Shown here: piece by piece, positions 55,683 to 64,000 of the stretch
Layout of the letters: each line of letters starts with the position of its first letter
Numbering within the stretch: position 1 is the stretch's first letter
Source: Mycolicibacterium phocaicum
GTDB lineage: Bacteria; Actinomycetota; Actinomycetes; Mycobacteriales; Mycobacteriaceae
NCBI RefSeq assembly: GCF_010731115.1
Contig: NZ_AP022616.1
Coordinates: forward strand, 3,162,001 to 3,226,000
Direction of reading: 5' to 3'
DNA length: 64,000 nucleotides
Made by a program: the position numbers and the translations under genes
Notes under the pieces: model-generated
The model's database searches: none
What the model saw: the letters and a program-made list of their open reading frames with translations, nothing else
What the model was told of the DNA's origin: nothing

Positions 55683-57152
55683 CTACGTGGCCAGCGTGGC
55701 GATGCACTTGGTCTCCAGGTACTCCTCGAACCCGGCGATACCCATCTCCCGGCCGTTGCCGGACTGCTTGTAGCCGCCGAACGGTGCGTCGGCGGAGTAC
55801 CAGACACCGCCGTTGACGTTGACGGTCCCGACGCGCAGTCGCGCGGCCACGCCGGCCGCCCGCTGCGGGTCGGCCGAGAACACCGTGCCGGACAGGCCGT
55901 ACGGCGAGTCGTTGGCGATGCGGACGGCGTCGTCGTCGCCGTCGTGGGCGATCACGGTGAGTACCGGCCCGAAGATCTCCTCGCGGGCGACGCGGGCCGA
56001 GTTGTCCAGTCCGGCAATGACGGTCGGCTCGATGAAGAAACCGGTGTCGCGGTCGGCCGGCCGGCCGCCACCGCACGCGAACGTGCCACCCTCCTCGATG
56101 GCCAGGTCCAGATAGCTCTGCACCCGGTCACGCTGGCGGGCCGAGATCACCGGGCCGCAGACGGTGCGCGGGCTGGACGGATCGCCCGGTTTGATGCCAC
56201 CCATCGTGCCTGCCGCGGCCGCGACGGCCTCGTCGTAGCGGGCCCGCGGTACCACGAGCCGGGTGGTGATCGCGCAGCCCTGGCCGGCGTGCATCGATGC
56301 CGTGAACGCCGCCATGGCGCAGGCGCCGGCCACGTCGGCGTCGTCGAGAACCAGGAACGCCGACTTGCCGCCGAGTTCCAGGAACACCTTCTTGATGGTC
56401 TCGGCGGCATCGGTCATCACGGCGCGGCCGGTGACAGTCGAGCCGGTGAACGAAACCATGTCGACGTCAGCATGTTTCGACAGCATGGCCCCGACGCCGT
56501 GATCCCGAGAGGTGACGATGTTGATGGCGCCCGCCGGGAAGTCGGTGTGCTGGGTGATCAGTTCGCCGAGAACCGCGGCGACCCACGGGGTGTCCGGTGC
56601 GGGCTTGAGGATCAGGGTGTTGCCCGCCGCGAGCGCCGGACCGATCTTGGCCAGGTTGATCTGGTGCGGGAAGTTCCACGGCGTGATGGCGCCGACGACG
56701 CCGACGGCCTCCCTCGCGATGGTCCGGTTGGTCGGAATCCCCTGCGGCGTGGCATGTCCCAGGTCGGTGGTCCACTGGTAGCTCTCCGCGGTGTCGGCGG
56801 CAAAGCTCAGGTCCTCGATCGGGCCGTCCAAATGCGCTCCGGCGGTGAGCATTCGGGGCGCGCCGGCTTCGGAGATCGTCAATTCGCGCAATTCAGCACT
56901 GTGGTCACGCATGGCCTGCTGCAACTGCCGCAGGCACCGCACGCGAAGCTCCACGTTGGTGGACCAGTCGGTCTCGTCGAAAGTCCGACGGGCGGCGTCG
57001 ATGGCGTCGACCATGTCGCCCACCGTGGCGTCGGCTGCCACGCCGAGGACTTCCTCGGTCGCGGGATTTACGGTCGGGAATGTGCCACGCGAACCCGGCA
57101 CCAATTTTCCGTCGATGAGAAGGCGACTTTCGCGATCACCCAGCAAGGTCAT
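55683..57152 (-). CDS. aldA: Aldehyde dehydrogenase (NAD-dependent)
   Basis: 489 aa from the ATG with AGGAG at 57152. Active-site Glu in LELGGKSAF and Cys in MHAGQGCAITTRL; nucleotide motif FTGSTVTGRAVM. First gene of a five-gene minus-strand operon, divergent from the TetR gene. Two putative operators lie in its leader. Matches Rv0768. Its substrate is probably an aldehyde produced by the neighbouring alcohol dehydrogenase/P450 chemistry (inference). Confidence 0.94.
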   Translation of the reverse strand: MTLLGDRESRLLIDGKLVPGSRGTFPTVNPATEEVLGVAADATVGDMVDAIDAARRTFDETDWSTNVELRVRCLRQLQQAMRDHSAELRELTISEAGAPRMLTAGAHLDGPIEDLSFAADTAESYQWTTDLGHATPQGIPTNRTIAREAVGVVGAITPWNFPHQINLAKIGPALAAGNTLILKPAPDTPWVAAVLGELITQHTDFPAGAINIVTSRDHGVGAMLSKHADVDMVSFTGSTVTGRAVMTDAAETIKKVFLELGGKSAFLVLDDADVAGACAMAAFTASMHAGQGCAITTRLVVPRARYDEAVAAAAGTMGGIKPGDPSSPRTVCGPVISARQRDRVQSYLDLAIEEGGTFACGGGRPADRDTGFFIEPTVIAGLDNSARVAREEIFGPVLTVIAHDGDDDAVRIANDSPYGLSGTVFSADPQRAAGVAARLRVGTVNVNGGVWYSADAPFGGYKQSGNGREMGIAGFEEYLETKCIATLAT

Positions 57153-57167
57153 CTGCACTCCTGCCCA

Positions 57168-57182
57168 CTGGACGATGTCCAG
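57168..57182. promoter_or_regulatory. Putative TetR operator O1 (aldA leader)
   Basis: CTGGACGATGTCCAG is a perfect inverted repeat of CTGGAC around GAT, 15 nt before the aldA start. Confidence 0.6.
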
Positions 57183-57199
57183 CAATGTGAATTTTCGTT

Positions 57200-57211
57200 G
57201 GACAACTGTCC
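57200..57211. promoter_or_regulatory. Putative TetR operator O2 (intergenic)
   Basis: GGACAACTGTCC, extended to TTGGACA..TGTCCGACAA, has the same GGAC/GTCC half-sites as O1 and O3. Confidence 0.6.
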
Positions 57212-57355
57212 GACAACGTTCAGTCGAACCATAACCTCACGCGCCGTCGAGTAGCAAGAGTCAGGCGGTATCGGTCCTCATTTTTCGCGCATAAATAGCT
57301 GTTCAACAGGTATTATCCGGAAACATCTTGCCTTCGCGGCAGGCCGTCGGCTAAC

Positions 57356-57371
57356 TTGGACATGTGTCCAG
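57356..57371. promoter_or_regulatory. Putative TetR operator O3 over the tetR start, with leaderless -10
   Basis: TTGGACATGTGTCCAG overlaps the GTG start of the TetR gene. A -10 TAACTT at 57352-57357 lies 6 nt before the GTG, suggesting a leaderless transcript directly blocked by the regulator. Confidence 0.6.
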
Positions 57372-57969
57372 CGATGCAGTGGCCGCGCTCACAAGCGCCA
57401 GCCAAGAAGCGGACGACCAGCCGCGCAACCGCCGCCAAGAGGAAACCTTCCAGAAGGTTCTGGCCGCCGGTCGCGAAATGCTGCGAGAGTCCTCCTACGC
57501 CGACCTGACGGTGCGGGCCGTCGCCGCGCGCGCCAAGGTCGCGCCGGCAACCGCCTACACCTACTTCTCGTCCAAAAATCACCTCATCGCCGAGGTGTAT
57601 CTGGACATGGTTCGGCAGGTGCCCTACTTCACCGACGTCAACCAGACGATGGCCAGCCGGGTCGAGCAGGCACTGCGCAGCCTCGCACTGGTCGTCGCAG
57701 ACGAACCCGGGGTGGCCGCGGCGTGCACGACGGCCCTGCTGTCGGGCGACGACGAGACCGTCCGCAAGGTGCGCGACCGCATCGGTGGCGAAATCCACAA
57801 GCGCATCCGGTCAGCCGTCGGACCCGACGCCGATCCGCGCCTGCTCTCGGCCCTGGAGATGACGTACTTCGGCGCGCTCGTCAACGCCGGCAGCGGCGCG
57901 TACACCTATCACCAGATCGCCGACCGGCTGGCCTACGTCGTCGGACTCATCGTGGGAGACAACGCATGA
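57364..57969 (+). CDS. TetR family regulator of the CYP51-region operons
   Basis: 201 aa from GTG. Helix-turn-helix GREMLRESSYADLTVRAVAARAKVAPATAYTYFSSKNHLIAEVYLDMV. First gene of the plus-strand operon; its TGA overlaps the CYP123 ATG. Three GGAC-N3/4-GTCC sites lie around its start and the divergent aldA promoter, so it probably controls both operons. Matches Rv0767c. Confidence 0.92.
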   Translation: MSSDAVAALTSASQEADDQPRNRRQEETFQKVLAAGREMLRESSYADLTVRAVAARAKVAPATAYTYFSSKNHLIAEVYLDMVRQVPYFTDVNQTMASRVEQALRSLALVVADEPGVAAACTTALLSGDDETVRKVRDRIGGEIHKRIRSAVGPDADPRLLSALEMTYFGALVNAGSGAYTYHQIADRLAYVVGLIVGDNA

Positions 57970-59165
57970 CAGCCAATGTGGAGCTACTGATCGACCCCTA
58001 CAGCTACGACTTCCACGAGGATCCGTACCCGTACTACCGGCGGCTGCGGGACGAGGCGCCGATCTACCGGAACGACAAACTCAACTTCTGGGCACTGTCC
58101 CGCCACGAGGACGTGCTGCGCGGTTTCCGGAACAGCACCGCCCTGTCCAACAAGCACGGCGTCTCGCTGGATCCGATCTCCCGCAACGCCGAAGCCCACC
58201 GCGTGATGTCCTTTCTGGCCCTTGATGATCCGGCGCACCTGCGGCTGCGCACCCTGGTGTCCAAGGGGTTCACCCCGCGGCGCATCCGTGAGCTGGAGGG
58301 ACGGGTCACCGAGATCGCCGTCCAGCACCTCGACGAGGCGTTGCAGAACAACAGCTTTGACTACGTCGACGATTTCGCGGGCAAGCTGCCCATGGACGTC
58401 ATCAGTGAGCTGATGGGCGTCCCGCAAGAAGACCGCGTGCGTATCCGCGCGCTCGCCGACGGTGTGATGCACCGCGAAGACGGGACGGCCGATGTGCCGC
58501 CGTCCGCCATGGCCGCATCGGGTGAGTTGCTGATGTACTACGCCGACATGGTCAAGCAGCGGCGCAAGAGTCTGTCCGATGATCTCACCTCGGCGCTGGT
58601 GGAGGCCGAGATCGACGGCGACAAGCTGACCGATGACGAGATCATGGCATTCCTGTTCCTGATGGTCATCGCCGGTAACGAGACCACCACGAAACTGCTT
58701 GCCAATGCGGCGTATTGGGGACACAAGAACCCCGGGCAGCTGGCGCCGGTGTTCGACGACCATGAGCTGATCTCGCCGTGGATCGAGGAGACGCTGCGCT
58801 ACGACACGTCGAGCCAGCTGCTGGCCCGGGCCGTCGTCGAGGACCTCGAGTTCTACGGCACCACCGTGCCGGCCGGTGACGTACTGGTGCTGCTGGCCGG
58901 CTCGGCCAACCGCGACGAGCGGGTGTTCGACCAGCCGGACGAATACCGCATCGGCCGCGACATCGGTTCCAAGCTCGTGAGTTTCGGCAGCGGCGCCCAT
59001 TTCTGCCTTGGCGCCCACCTGGCCCGGATGGAAGCCCGGGTCGCCCTGACCGAATTGTTCAAACGCATCCGGAGCTACGAGGTGGACGAGGACAACTCCG
59101 TCCGCGTCCACTCGAGTTCCGTACGCGGATTTGCCCACCTCCCAATGACAGTGAAGGCACGCTAA
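57966..59165 (+). CDS. Cytochrome P450, CYP123-like
   Basis: 399 aa. I-helix LMVIAGNETTTKLLANAA, ExxR in ETLRYDTSSQ, heme loop VSFGSGAHFCLGAHLARME. ATGA overlap with the TetR gene and immediate junction with the SDR gene (next ATG 0 nt after the stop). Matches Rv0766c. Redox partner is probably the ferredoxin two genes downstream. Confidence 0.94.
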   Translation: MTANVELLIDPYSYDFHEDPYPYYRRLRDEAPIYRNDKLNFWALSRHEDVLRGFRNSTALSNKHGVSLDPISRNAEAHRVMSFLALDDPAHLRLRTLVSKGFTPRRIRELEGRVTEIAVQHLDEALQNNSFDYVDDFAGKLPMDVISELMGVPQEDRVRIRALADGVMHREDGTADVPPSAMAASGELLMYYADMVKQRRKSLSDDLTSALVEAEIDGDKLTDDEIMAFLFLMVIAGNETTTKLLANAAYWGHKNPGQLAPVFDDHELISPWIEETLRYDTSSQLLARAVVEDLEFYGTTVPAGDVLVLLAGSANRDERVFDQPDEYRIGRDIGSKLVSFGSGAHFCLGAHLARMEARVALTELFKRIRSYEVDEDNSVRVHSSSVRGFAHLPMTVKAR

Positions 59166-59989
59166 ATGGCCCGTTTCGAACCACACCCCACCCGCAGGCC
59201 CGCCATCGTGGCCGGGGCCTCGTCGGGCATCGGCGCCGCGACGGCGACCGCACTCGCCGCGCGCGGCTTCCCGGTCGCTCTCGGCGCCCGCCGGGTGGAG
59301 AAGTGTCAGGAACTCGTCGACCAGATCAAAGCCGAAGGCGGAGAGGCGATCGCGCTGCCGCTCGACGTCACCGACAACGCATCGGTCGAAAATTTCGTCG
59401 CCAAGGCGACGGCCGCGCTCGGCGACATCGAGGTTCTGGTCACCGGCGCCGGAGACACCAACTTCGGCCGGTTGCACGAGATGACCACCGACGAGTTCGC
59501 CGAGCAGCTGCAGATTCATCTGGTCGGGGCCAACCGCATGGCGCGCGCCGTGCTCGACGGCATGGTGGAGCGCCGGCGTGGCGACCTGATCTTCGTCGGC
59601 TCCGACGTGGCATTGCGCCAACGTCCGCACATGGGAGCCTACGGCGCCGCGAAGGCCGGACTGGTCGCGATGGTGACCAACTTCCAGATGGAACTGGAAG
59701 GCACCGGCGTGCGCGCCTCGGTGGTGCATCCCGGCCCGACCATGACGTCCATGGGCTGGAGCCTGCCCGCTGAGAAAATCGGCCCGGCCCTGGAGGATTG
59801 GGCCAAGTGGGGCCAGGCCCGCCACAGCTACTTCCTGCGCGCGGCCGACCTGGCCCGCGCCATCACCTTCGTCGCCGAGACCCCGCGCGGCGGCTTCATC
59901 GCCAACATGGAACTGCAGCCCGAAGCGCCACTGACGGAGATGAAGGACCGTCAGTCGCTGGCCCTGGGCGAGGAAGGAATGCCTGGACA

Positions 59990-59993
<4 letters not shown>
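59166..59993 (+). CDS. Short-chain dehydrogenase/reductase
   Basis: 275 aa. Coenzyme loop VAGASSGIGAATATALAARGFPVALGARRVEKC, with Arg residues after beta-2 suggesting NADP. Catalytic GSDVALRQRPHMGAYGAAKAG. Overlaps CYP51 by 4 nt. Matches Rv0765c. Its coupling to a sterol demethylase suggests a sterol or lipid carbonyl/hydroxyl substrate (inference). Confidence 0.93.
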
Positions 59994-61586
<1,593 letters not shown>

Positions 61587-61603
61587 AAACAAAGGACAAG
61601 ACA

Positions 61604-62167
61604 ATGACGTCATTCCCCCGCGCACAACTCGAAGACTGGGTAGAGCGGTGGCTGCAGGTCAACCGTGACGCCGAGGCGGCCGGCGACTGGAAGCCCATGG
61701 CCGACTTCTACACCGAGGACGCCACCTACGGCTGGAACATCGGCCCCAAGGAAGACGTGATGTGCCTCGGCAAGGCCGAAATCCGCGACATCGCTCTGGG
61801 TTTGGAGATGGAGGGCCTCGAAGGCTGGAAGTACCCGTACCAACGCGTGGTGATCGACGACAAGCAAGGTGAAGTGGTCGGCTTCTGGAAGCAGGTCGTC
61901 ACCGATCCGGAGGATGCGTCGGCCCCGGAACGGGAGATTTACGGCATCGGCGGCAGCTGGTTCCGGCTGGAGAACGTCGACGGGGAACCGAAGATCGCCT
62001 GGCAGCGCGATTTCTTCGACTTCGGCCACGTGCAGAAGCTCTATTTGGACCTGATGACCGCCGGCAAATTGTCCAAGGGCATGCAGCAGCGCATCCAGCG
62101 CAGCCTGGCCGGCGAGCAGCTGCCGGGCTACTACCCGCTGGGTGAGGCCCCCGTCCCGATCTGGTGA
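61604..62167 (+). CDS. SnoaL/NTF2-like protein
   Basis: 187 aa with AAAGGACAAG before the ATG. Start MTSFPRAQLEDWVERWLQVNRDAEAAGDWKPMADFYTEDATYGWNIGPKEDVMCLGKAEIRDIALG is typical of SnoaL-like polyketide-cyclase/limonene-epoxide-hydrolase folds. Matches Rv0762c. May isomerise or hydrate a pathway intermediate. Last gene of the tetR-led operon. Function unproven. Confidence 0.87.
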   Translation: MTSFPRAQLEDWVERWLQVNRDAEAAGDWKPMADFYTEDATYGWNIGPKEDVMCLGKAEIRDIALGLEMEGLEGWKYPYQRVVIDDKQGEVVGFWKQVVTDPEDASAPEREIYGIGGSWFRLENVDGEPKIAWQRDFFDFGHVQKLYLDLMTAGKLSKGMQQRIQRSLAGEQLPGYYPLGEAPVPIW

Positions 62168-62233
62168 AAAACCGGCCAAGCAGTTGGTTGGGGGGTGGGG
62201 TGTGACGAACGTAACTTTTACCTCTACGCTAAC

Positions 62234-62247
62234 TGAAACAGGTTCTA
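62234..62247. promoter_or_regulatory. KstR-type operator-like palindrome upstream of adhB
   Basis: TGAAACAGGTTCTA fits the KstR pattern TnnAACnnGTTnnA, and GTTCTA matches the preferred right half. It lies 16 nt before the GTG of adhB, within the expected promoter. Regulation by the cholesterol regulator is inferred only from the match. Confidence 0.5.
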
Positions 62248-62263
62248 GTGGAAGGCGCATGCG

Positions 62264-63394
62264 GTGAAGACAAAAGGTGCTCTCATCTGGGAGTTCAATC
62301 AGCCGTGGTCGATCGAGGAGATCGAGATCGGCGACCCCGTCAAGGACGAGGTCAAGATCCAGATGGAAGCCTCGGGCATGTGCCACTCCGACCACCACCT
62401 GGTGACCGGCGACATCCCGATGGCTGGGTTCCCTGTTCTCGGCGGCCACGAGGGCGCCGGCATCGTGGTCGAGGTCGGCCCGGGCGTGGACCACATCGCC
62501 GTCGGCGACCACGTCGTGCTGTCGTTCATCCCGTCGTGTGGTGAATGTCCGTCGTGTCAGGCCGGCATGCGCAACCTGTGCGACCTGGGCATGTACCTGT
62601 TGACCGGCACCGCGGTTTCCGACGGCACCAACCGCGTGCACGCCGCCGACGGCACGCCGGTGATCCCGATGACGCTGCTGGGCACATTCAGCCCGTACAT
62701 GGTGGTGCACAAGAGCTCGGTGGTGAAGATCGACCCGACCATCCCGTTCGAGGTCGCCTGCCTGGTCGGGTGCGGCGTCACCACGGGCTACGGCTCGGCG
62801 GTCCGCAGTGGTGACGTCCGTCCCGGCGATGACGTCTGCATCGTCGGTGTCGGCGGTGTGGGCACGGGTGCACTGCAGGGTGCTCTCAACGCCGGTGCAC
62901 GCAATGTGTTCGTCGTGGATCCCGTTGAGTTCAAACGCGACAACGCCCTCAAGTTCGGTGCCACGCATGCCTACCCCGACATCTTCAGCGCCATGGCCGG
63001 CGTTGCCGAGGTCACCGAGGGCCGCATGGCCACCAAGACCATCGTCACCGTCGGTGAGCTGCACGGCGAGGACATCGACAACTACCTCAACATCACCAGC
63101 AAGGGCGGCACCTGCGTGGTGACCGCGGTCGCGAACATGGCCAGCCTGGACGTGAAGCTGAACCTGTCGATGCTGACCTTGATGCAGAAGCGCCTGCAGG
63201 GCACCATCTTCGGTGGCGGCAACCCGCACCACGACATCCCGTCACTGCTGGCCATGTACAAGGCCGGCCGCCTCAACCTCGACGACATGGTCACCCGCCA
63301 GTACAAGCTGGAGCAGATCAACGACGGCTACCGGGACATGCTGGAGGGCCGCAACATCCGCGGTGTCATCCGGTACACCGACGCCGACCGCTGA
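62264..63394 (+). CDS. adhB: Zinc-dependent alcohol dehydrogenase (NDMA-type) AdhB
   Basis: A 376-aa medium-chain dehydrogenase. Catalytic zinc ligands Cys in SGMCHSDHHLV and the later GGHEGAG (His); structural zinc GECPSCQAGMRNLC (Cys cluster about 95-106). Nucleotide loop VGVGGVGTGALQGALNAGARNVFVVD. GTG start, with a KstR-like site upstream. Matches Rv0761c. NDMA-type enzymes keep NAD(H) tightly bound. The substrate alcohol is unknown. Confidence 0.93.
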   Translation: MKTKGALIWEFNQPWSIEEIEIGDPVKDEVKIQMEASGMCHSDHHLVTGDIPMAGFPVLGGHEGAGIVVEVGPGVDHIAVGDHVVLSFIPSCGECPSCQAGMRNLCDLGMYLLTGTAVSDGTNRVHAADGTPVIPMTLLGTFSPYMVVHKSSVVKIDPTIPFEVACLVGCGVTTGYGSAVRSGDVRPGDDVCIVGVGGVGTGALQGALNAGARNVFVVDPVEFKRDNALKFGATHAYPDIFSAMAGVAEVTEGRMATKTIVTVGELHGEDIDNYLNITSKGGTCVVTAVANMASLDVKLNLSMLTLMQKRLQGTIFGGGNPHHDIPSLLAMYKAGRLNLDDMVTRQYKLEQINDGYRDMLEGRNIRGVIRYTDADR

Positions 63395-63412
63395 GCGAGA
63401 CGCACCAACCCG

Positions 63413-63444
63413 AAACGGCATTCCACCTGCTGGAATGCCGTTTT
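63413..63444 (+). terminator. Classic intrinsic terminator after adhB
   Basis: AAACGGCATTCCA (63413-63425) and TGGAATGCCGTTT enclose the loop CCTGC, followed by TTTT. A 13-bp stem with a T-run is unusual for this genome. It separates adhB from the next gene by 74 nt. Confidence 0.85.
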
Positions 63445-63467
63445 GGCATGAAATGGAAGGAAATCCC

Positions 63468-63890
63468 TTGTCCGACAATCCCGTTGTCACCGCCTCGCAG
63501 TCGTCGTGGCGTTGCGTCCAGAGCCACGACCGCGAGGGCTGGCTGGCCCTGATGGCCGACGACATCGTCGTCGAAGACCCCATCGGCGAGGCCGTCACCA
63601 ACCCCGACGGCACCGGCGTCAAGGGCAAGGAGGCCCTGGCCGCCTTCTACGACACCAACATCGGGCCCAACCAGCTGACGGTCACGTGCGAGGAGACGTT
63701 CCCGTCGAGCTCACCCGACGAGATCGCCTACATCCTGGTGCTGCGCACCGAATTTCCGAACGGTTTCGTGGCCAGCGTCCGTGGCGTCTTCACCTACAAG
63801 GTCAACGCCGAGGGGCTCATCACCAATCTGCGCGGCTACTGGAACCTCGAGGCCATGACGTTCGAGCAGACCGCCGATCAGACCAACTGA
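63468..63890 (+). CDS. NTF2-like / ketosteroid-isomerase-type protein (Rv0760c-like)
   Basis: 140 aa from a TTG with AAGGAAA. The compact alpha+beta cone fold SDNPVVTASQSSWRCVQSHDREGWLALMADDIVVEDPIGEAVTNPDGTGVKGKEALAAFYDTNIGPNQL includes Asp residues near the positions of the ketosteroid isomerase catalytic acids. Rv0760c is known to bind steroids. Its stop overlaps the minus-strand epimerase gene by 13 nt. The alternative short starts would remove conserved sequence. Confidence 0.9.
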   Translation: MSDNPVVTASQSSWRCVQSHDREGWLALMADDIVVEDPIGEAVTNPDGTGVKGKEALAAFYDTNIGPNQLTVTCEETFPSSSPDEIAYILVLRTEFPNGFVASVRGVFTYKVNAEGLITNLRGYWNLEAMTFEQTADQTN

Positions 63891-64000
63891 TTGTCGGCGT
63901 AGAACCGGGCCGCGCGGCGAATCGCATTCACCGTCGGCTCCGGTTCCCAGCCCAGTTCCCGCCGCGCCTTGCTGTTGGCGGCCGGTGACGTCATGTGCAG
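63878..64000 (-). CDS. NAD-dependent epimerase/dehydratase family, 3'-terminal fragment
   Basis: Only the last 40 codons lie in the window, reading HMTSPAANSKARRELGWEPEPTVNAIRRAARFYADNQLV and stop. SKARRELGWEPEPT is the usual C-terminal segment of extended SDR sugar-nucleotide or steroid epimerases. It overlaps the convergent NTF2-like gene by 13 nt. The 5' part is beyond the window. Confidence 0.75.
   Translation of the reverse strand: MHMTSPAANSKARRELGWEPEPTVNAIRRAARFYADNQLV

Noticed and set aside
61610..63232. 540-aa minus-strand frame opposite the SnoaL-like and adhB genes
   Set aside because: An antisense shadow of two recognised genes; it also crosses the intergenic promoter, and no family pattern is seen.

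Overview
The window looks like chromosomal DNA of a mycobacterium, most likely a Mycolicibacterium-type rapid grower. It is GC-rich, with tightly packed genes and many ATGA/GTGA stop-start overlaps. It carries mycothiol synthase (mshD), mycolic acid methyltransferases, a LytR-CpsA-Psr wall ligase, LmeA, CYP51/CYP123/CYP126 and a DyP-encapsulin pair. From memory, the gene order follows the M. tuberculosis block Rv0823c to Rv0760c, with several gains and losses. That synteny is recalled, not computed. No tRNA, rRNA, CRISPR array, prophage or insertion sequence was seen.

Layout. 1-10.5 kb: end of a dihydrouridine synthase gene, an LCP protein, phoY2 (phoU), then an accessory MarR / oxidoreductase / DUF559-like cassette, then pstB-pstA-pstC-pstS on the minus strand. 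Both phoY2 and pstS carry a PHO-box-like repeat at the same distance from a -10 element. 10.5-19.5 kb: mshD and a GlnR-like regulator, lmeA-thiX, a poly-cysteine leader ORF followed by DUF4395-cysA-sseC, a leaderless 32-aa membrane peptide coupled to a nitrobindin-like protein, a lipoprotein, pabC, ygfZ and a DUF3073 gene. 19.5-39.8 kb: scattered purine genes (purM, purF, purL, purQ, purS, purC) between membrane proteins, a DyP peroxidase with its encapsulin, an M18 aminopeptidase, hydrolases, a flavoprotein, a TetR/DoxX divergent pair and an S9 peptidase. 40.5-45.9 kb: a lipid-modification island with three mycolate methyltransferase homologues, a geranylgeranyl-reductase-type flavoprotein and a FAS1 lipoprotein. 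45.9-52 kb: CYP126, purB, a TetR regulator, a Tat-type esterase, purD and an EspA/EspE-like secretion protein. 52.3-63.9 kb: two divergent operons around a TetR gene. One is aldA-SDR-dehydrogenase-CMD-unknown, the other TetR-CYP123-SDR-CYP51-ferredoxin-SnoaL, followed by adhB and an NTF2-like protein. They look like a redox/sterol-type oxidation module.

The most unusual structure is a set of long intergenic palindromes in at least three repeated families plus singletons. They sit at gene 3' ends, several contribute the stop codons of the adjoining genes, and they tend to mark places where the gene order departs from the remembered M. tuberculosis order. One family has a conserved unpaired leader and brackets the accessory cassette at 3.7-6.4 kb. 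Other points of interest are a poly-Cys attenuator, putative operators for three regulators, a 408-aa His/Cys-rich protein of unknown function translationally coupled to the aldA operon, and an orphan type VII secretion-like gene.
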